NCBI GenBank assembly: GCA_022785155.1
Contig: JALFRH010000051.1
Location: 1-11,340 of the forward strand
Direction: 5' to 3'
Origin: Spirochaetales bacterium
GTDB taxonomy: Bacteria > Spirochaetota > Spirochaetia > Sphaerochaetales > Sphaerochaetaceae
DNA: 11,340 nucleotides
In this document: piece after piece, positions 7,172 through 11,340 of the stretch
Layout: each line of letters starts with the position of its first letter
How positions within the stretch are numbered: the stretch's first letter is position 1
Program-made: the position numbers and the translations under genes
Notes under the pieces: model-generated
The model's input: only the letters and a program-made list of their open reading frames with translations
Database searches by the model: none
Told to the model about the DNA's origin: nothing

Positions 7172-7177
7172 TACGAT

Positions 7178-9436
7178 ATGGTAGAGCAGATTGACGGTTT
7201 CTTTCACATTTATACAGAGAACACGAGCTATGTCTTCAATACAGGAGACACAGGGTATCCTGAACACATTTATTGGGGCAGAAGGATAAAGAATCCTTTA
7301 TCCGCTGCGTCGGCTTTAAGCGAGAAGCATATGAAAGCTCCTGTAATGAGCACCATCAGCGACCGTTCCTACAGCGAGTTCTCTCTTGACGACACCCTCC
7401 TGGAGTTCTCTACAGAGGGCCGTGGGGACTATAGGACCCCGGCAGTGGCCCTTAGCTGGGGCGAAAAGGGAGACAGGACCCTCAATCTCAGATACGAGTC
7501 TTTTGCAATCCATCCTGGCATTTTGAGATTCAAAGGCGTCAAAATGCCACAGGCCGTGGCAGGAACCAATGAAGCGGAGACCTTGGAAGTCACATATAGA
7601 GACAAAGACAGGAACATCAGGCTCATCACCTACTACACTTCCTTCTACTCTGCAGACACAATTACAAGGCGAAGCGTAGTATTCAACGACTCAGATTCCC
7701 CTCTTACCCTGCGTTCCGTAGCCTCTTCACAAATCGATTTCAGAAGCGATGAAGTATCCGTCACCACATTCAACGGAGCCTGGGGAAGAGAGAAGATGAG
7801 AAAGACCACAACACTCTCCACAGGAACATTCATCAACGAATCGAGAACCATATCCAGCGGAGAAAACGACCCGGCAGTCATAGTCTCCACTTCCCGTGAC
7901 ACTTACCTTATGTCCCTTGTGTATTCAGGGCCCCATAGGACATCTGTGACAAAGACAAACCATGACTCAGTACATATCGTCAGTGGCATAAACCCTGATA
8001 TGTTTATGTGGAAGCTTGGAAAAGATGAGTTCTTCGAAACTCCTGAATCCGTTTTGATCCACTCTGAAAAGGGGGAGGAGGAAGCGGAGAAGAAACTGAG
8101 GAATTTCATAAACAAAGCCATTCGCCGTGGCCTTTGGAAAGATAGGATGAAGCCTATTATGCTTAATACTTGGGATACCCTGGGCTACTCCCCGGACGAA
8201 GGGGAAGTTGCTGTAATGGCCAAGGAAGCCAAGAAACTGGGCATTGAAGGCATCGTCGTGGATGACGGCTGGTTCGGCGCCAGGGACGACGAGAAGACAA
8301 GTCTGGGAGACTGGTATCCGGATACAAAGCACTTCCCTTCCGGTATAAAGGAACTGGCCAACGAAATACACTACGAAGGCCTGTTCTTCGGTCTTTGGTT
8401 CGAAATTGAAGGCATAAGCGAAAGAAGCAGGTTATATAAGGCACACCCTGACTGGGTTGTGGGAAAGGACGCCTCCAGAAGCGCCCTAGGAAGAAGCCAG
8501 CACTTGATAGACCTTTCCCGCTCCGATGTCCAGGATTGGGCCATAGATACACTGGTTGGAATAATCGAGTCTGCGAACTTGGACTACATCAGGTGGGGTT
8601 TTTCACGTTTCCAAAGCGACATTTGGTCAAATGTAGGGGAAAAGGACACCGGAGAGTGGTGCCATAGATATATCCTTGGCCTCTATCGTATTCTGGATAC
8701 CATTACCAAGACCTACCCCAACCTATACATCGAGACAGCTTCCCGAGGAGGCTTGAGATTGGATCTGGGTATGCTCAGCTACTCTGCATCCATCCGTATG
8801 ACAGAGTGTTCGGACCCATTGATGAGATTGGAGATAGAGGAAGGAGCCGGAAGGTTATATCCACTATCGGTGCTCTCTGTACCCATTGCATCCAATCCTG
8901 ACAGATACACAGGAAGAAGCATCGATATGGATACGAAATTCAACGTATCTGCATTCGGTATTCCACAATACTCCCTGAACCCTCATGAAATGGGAAAGAT
9001 GGAGAAATTCGCCCTCAAGCAGCAGATTGAGTTCTATAAAGCCTACAGGCCTCTCTTCCAATATGGAGACTTCCACATACAGGAAGAGGGAAACAGAACC
9101 ATCTGGACAGTCTCCAACGGAGACAAGTCGGTGGTAATGATGCTCTACTACCTGAAGAGAAACAAAATGAACACTACAGCCGAGAAACTCTACTGCGACG
9201 AAGTCTCCCCTGATTATGATTACACCTTCATTGCTCGTGAGCATTGGGAGACAATGGAGCAGAGAGCTCTTTACCCTCAGGAAACTGAGTGTTATACATT
9301 GGGAGGCGATGCGTTGAAATGGGCCGGCATCTCCCTCTCGGATAACGTCTCCGGTAATGGAAACGAAGAAGGAATGCGTACTCTCCGTGACAATTCCTCC
9401 AGGCTCTACATTATTAGAAAGGAAGAAAAAGAATGA
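7178..9436 (+). CDS. GH36 alpha-galactosidase-family protein with altered catalytic residues
   Basis: 752-aa protein of the usual length and layout for bacterial GH36: N-terminal beta-supersandwich (to about residue 320), central TIM barrel, C-terminal beta domain. No signal peptide, so cytoplasmic. Family motifs present are VVDDGWFGAR (D362, D363), SLGDW (375-379), GLWFEIEG, KAHPDWV, LIDLSRSDVQDW and LYPLSVLSVPIASNP. The active site differs. The nucleophile motif, normally KWDMNR, reads RWGFSR (G474 for Asp). The CSGGGGR motif reads ASRGGLR (521-527). The acid/base motif SDNTD reads TECSD (E543 for the first Asp). Several codons differ in each motif, so sequencing error is unlikely. Hydrolysis by the standard mechanism is doubtful. 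An in-frame GTG at 7112 would add 22 non-family residues and include the promoter; the ATG at 7178 is preferred. First gene of an operon with gpsA and MATE. Confidence 0.88.
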   Translation: MVEQIDGFFHIYTENTSYVFNTGDTGYPEHIYWGRRIKNPLSAASALSEKHMKAPVMSTISDRSYSEFSLDDTLLEFSTEGRGDYRTPAVALSWGEKGDRTLNLRYESFAIHPGILRFKGVKMPQAVAGTNEAETLEVTYRDKDRNIRLITYYTSFYSADTITRRSVVFNDSDSPLTLRSVASSQIDFRSDEVSVTTFNGAWGREKMRKTTTLSTGTFINESRTISSGENDPAVIVSTSRDTYLMSLVYSGPHRTSVTKTNHDSVHIVSGINPDMFMWKLGKDEFFETPESVLIHSEKGEEEAEKKLRNFINKAIRRGLWKDRMKPIMLNTWDTLGYSPDEGEVAVMAKEAKKLGIEGIVVDDGWFGARDDEKTSLGDWYPDTKHFPSGIKELANEIHYEGLFFGLWFEIEGISERSRLYKAHPDWVVGKDASRSALGRSQHLIDLSRSDVQDWAIDTLVGIIESANLDYIRWGFSRFQSDIWSNVGEKDTGEWCHRYILGLYRILDTITKTYPNLYIETASRGGLRLDLGMLSYSASIRMTECSDPLMRLEIEEGAGRLYPLSVLSVPIASNPDRYTGRSIDMDTKFNVSAFGIPQYSLNPHEMGKMEKFALKQQIEFYKAYRPLFQYGDFHIQEEGNRTIWTVSNGDKSVVMMLYYLKRNKMNTTAEKLYCDEVSPDYDYTFIAREHWETMEQRALYPQETECYTLGGDALKWAGISLSDNVSGNGNEEGMRTLRDNSSRLYIIRKEEKE

Positions 9437-10392
9437 ATGAAATAGTAGTTGCAGGGGCCGGAGTATTCGGTACCTCCGTTGCTGAAAGACTTGCATGGAA
9501 TAGAAACAACCATGTAATTCTCCACACCATAGAAACCGATGTAATGGAAGATATAAACACAAACCATCAGAACACAAAGTATTTTCCTACAAAGTTCCTG
9601 AACCCTGGTATCACTGCAACAGATGACGACAGCGTATTTCGCAATGCAGAGGCTGTAATGTTGGTATTGCCCTCCTCAGTAATCGTTCCATTTTCAGAGA
9701 GGATAAGGAAAGAAGCCAAGCACAATCCATTGATCGTCAACTTGGCAAAGGGCATGAGTGACAGCGGAGCTTTCATCACCGAAGATATTCCCTTCGAAAG
9801 AAGAGCCAGCATGAAGGGGCCTTCCTTTGCAATCGAGACCATGAACGGTTTCCCCACTTCCTTCACTTTCGGAGGAAACAAGGATGACTACGAGTATTTT
9901 TCTTCCTCGGTTCTTCCCAAGACAGGCTTCACCTTGGACTGGACTGAAGACGTAAGAAGCGTCGAGCTCTGCTCCATATTGAAGAATATGTACGCCATTG
10001 CCATAGGTTTGGTTTCAGGAAAATATGGCTCGCCAAACGTAGACTTCCTTGTCTACACAAAGGCTGTAAGGGAAATGAGAAAGCTTCTTGATGTCTATGG
10101 CTGCTCTCCTGACACCATATTCTGCTACTGCGGACTGGGAGACCTTGGCCTTACAGCCCTTAACGATCTCTCTAGGAACAGGACCTTCGGTATGCTTATA
10201 GGAAAGGGCTTCTTGTTCAACGACGAGAAAAACGCAGCCACAGTCATAGAAGGAAGAAGGACCATCAAACTTATAAGAGAGAAGATAAAGTCCCTTGGAA
10301 GAGAGAAAGAGTTCCCCATTGTCGAGAACCTATACAAGCTTCTCTATGAGAATGGAAAACTTAATGAATACTACATGGCAGTCTTGAAATGA
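9433..10392 (+). CDS. gpsA: NAD(P)H-dependent glycerol-3-phosphate dehydrogenase
   Basis: 319-aa cytosolic enzyme that reduces dihydroxyacetone phosphate to sn-glycerol 3-phosphate, the backbone of phospholipids. Motifs in order: Rossmann dinucleotide-binding GAGVFGT (8-14), NHQNTKYFP (44-52, usually NHENTKYLP), NLAKGM (103-108), KGPSFAIE (128-135, usually SGPSFAxE), the catalytic lysine in SILKNMYAIAIG (K184), GLGDLGLT (234-241), SRNRTFG (247-253) and EGRRT (273-277, usually EGVxT). Length is close to the usual 330. The start ATG overlaps the GH36 stop by 4 nt (ATGA), with an AAAGGAAG ribosome binding site about 9 nt upstream inside the GH36 gene. The C-terminus overlaps the next gene in the same way, so all three genes are probably co-translated. 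Several normally invariant neighbours are changed, but the key lysines are present, so it is probably active. Confidence 0.95.
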   Translation: MNEIVVAGAGVFGTSVAERLAWNRNNHVILHTIETDVMEDINTNHQNTKYFPTKFLNPGITATDDDSVFRNAEAVMLVLPSSVIVPFSERIRKEAKHNPLIVNLAKGMSDSGAFITEDIPFERRASMKGPSFAIETMNGFPTSFTFGGNKDDYEYFSSSVLPKTGFTLDWTEDVRSVELCSILKNMYAIAIGLVSGKYGSPNVDFLVYTKAVREMRKLLDVYGCSPDTIFCYCGLGDLGLTALNDLSRNRTFGMLIGKGFLFNDEKNAATVIEGRRTIKLIREKIKSLGREKEFPIVENLYKLLYENGKLNEYYMAVLK

Positions 10393-11340
10393 AGAGCCGT
10401 TCCAGCGACACATTCAAAGCCATCATAACCCTAGCCCTGCCGATGATTGCAGAGGAGATTCTCTCTACTCTCCTGCAGTATGTGGATACAGCCATGGTAG
10501 GGCGGCTTGGTGCTGAAGCCACATCTGCAGTAAACCTGACCGCCACTGTAAACTGGCTTATCGGCTCCCTCTTTTCAGCCTTCGGTGTGGCGGTGACCGC
10601 CATGATCAGCTCAGGCTTAGGTGCAGGAGATGAAAAGAGAATGAAGGAATCCAGCTTCGGAGGCTTTCTGCTGAGTTTGGGAGCAGGCTTCGTCATATGT
10701 GTCATTTCCCTCTCCATAGCCCATGTCCTACCTATTTGGATGAATGCAGACGAGGCCATAATAAAGAGTGCCGGAGATTATTTCTTCATCATTTCCCTCG
10801 CCATTCCTTTCAGATCCATTTCCCGAATAGAAGCCTGTGCCTTGAGGGCTGTGAAGGACAGCAAGACTCCAATGGTGATCAACCTGTCCCAGAATATTCT
10901 GAACATCATTTTGAACTATATCTTCATCTATACCCTCAAAAAGGGAGTCGTAGGCGCCGCCTGGGCCACATTCATCTCCTTCTCCCTAGGTGGGGTCTTG
11001 ATGCTTGTTTTTGCCTTGAAAAACGAGAAGATAAGATTCAGAAGGGAAGACGGAGAGAGGGAAAAACAGAAGAAGATCATGAAGGAAGCCTTCTCGATAT
11101 CCATTCCTGCAGCAGCTACAAGCACCACCAGCTGCCTGGGGCATATTGTCTTTGCCTCCCTTGTCTCAGGAATGGGGACCATTACTTTTGCAGCCCACTC
11201 CATCGCCCTCTCGGCTGAGACCATCTTCTATGTCCCAGGATATGCACTACGTGGCTCAACCCAGACTCTCATAGGTATTTCCGTGGGAAAGAATGATAAG
11301 AAAAACTTCAAAGAAGTGGAGCATGTATCGGTACTCATCA
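10389..11340 (+). CDS. MATE-family efflux transporter (partial, 3' end outside window)
   Basis: 317 codons are visible of an expected 440-460; the gene runs off the right edge. It is an inner-membrane exporter of the MATE branch of the MOP superfamily, normally driven by Na+ or H+ gradients. Family features: an N-terminal LALPMIAEEILSTLLQYVDTAMVGRLG (about 16-42), where the proline and VDTAMVGRLG are typical; AVTAMISSGLGAGD in the second helix pair; AIPFRSISRIEACALRAVKDSKTPM (a usual RaxGD/TkTPM-like loop); and GVVGAAWAT. A charged loop (REDGEREKQKK) separates the two halves. It starts at ATG 10389, overlapping the gpsA stop by 4 nt, with no clear ribosome binding site, so it probably depends on translational coupling. 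The substrate cannot be predicted from sequence. Confidence 0.92.
   Translation, partial: MKSRSSDTFKAIITLALPMIAEEILSTLLQYVDTAMVGRLGAEATSAVNLTATVNWLIGSLFSAFGVAVTAMISSGLGAGDEKRMKESSFGGFLLSLGAGFVICVISLSIAHVLPIWMNADEAIIKSAGDYFFIISLAIPFRSISRIEACALRAVKDSKTPMVINLSQNILNIILNYIFIYTLKKGVVGAAWATFISFSLGGVLMLVFALKNEKIRFRREDGEREKQKKIMKEAFSISIPAAATSTTSCLGHIVFASLVSGMGTITFAAHSIALSAETIFYVPGYALRGSTQTLIGISVGKNDKKNFKEVEHVSVLI

Noticed and set aside
7112..7177. An in-frame GTG as an earlier start of the GH36 gene
   Set aside because: No Shine-Dalgarno sequence precedes it, the extra 22 residues do not look like GH36, and the best promoter match in the window lies downstream of it.
8864..9577. A 237-codon minus-strand frame across the GH36/gpsA junction
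   Set aside because: It covers two well-supported plus-strand genes and their coupled overlap; the translation has no recognisable motif.
10697..11218. A 173-codon plus-strand frame within the MATE gene
   Set aside because: It is an alternate frame of the MATE gene, which shows clear membrane segments and family motifs in the coupled frame from 10389; the alternate translation is Cys/His/Arg-rich.

Overview
The window looks like chromosomal DNA of a host- or gut-associated bacterium, most likely a spirochaete (Sphaerochaeta/Treponema-like). This rests on protein style and is inference: a DUF3798-type periplasmic binding protein with a VFANGAAEQ-type signal cleavage region, a CUT2-like importer with two different permeases, and a small exported protein that may be an outer-membrane beta-barrel. 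GC content is moderate in the genes and very low in part of one intergenic region. No RNA gene, transposon, CRISPR array or phage gene was seen.

Left block (1-4707, minus strand): an ABC importer operon, read right to left as DUF3798 substrate-binding protein, fused double ATPase, permease 1 and permease 2 (cut by the window edge). ATPase and permease 1 overlap by 4 nt, and the two permeases by 1 nt. A GC-rich hairpin with a short T-run separates the binding-protein gene from the ATPase gene. All four genes have clear Shine-Dalgarno sequences. The substrate is unknown.

Middle (4708-7050): a 544-bp gene-free stretch, very AT-rich next to the importer, carries the importer's promoter region and, at its right end, a promoter for a small secreted protein (5252-5863, plus). 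That gene converges on an unrecognised 397-aa protein (5857-7050, minus), and their ends overlap by 7 bp.

Right block (7178-11340, plus): divergent from the 397-aa gene lies an operon of a GH36 alpha-galactosidase-family protein, gpsA (NAD(P)H glycerol-3-phosphate dehydrogenase) and a MATE-family transporter (cut by the window edge), each pair joined by a 4-nt ATGA overlap. The GH36 protein keeps the family fold and several sugar-binding motifs, but the nucleophile aspartate is glycine and the acid/base aspartate aligns with glutamate. It may be a pseudo-enzyme or have changed chemistry.

The most unusual signals are the GH36 active-site changes and a repeated start architecture. At three unlinked starts (5252+, 7050-, 7178+) there is no Shine-Dalgarno sequence, and a -10-like hexamer ends exactly 6 nt before the ATG, suggesting leaderless mRNAs. 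The importer genes instead use strong ribosome binding sites.
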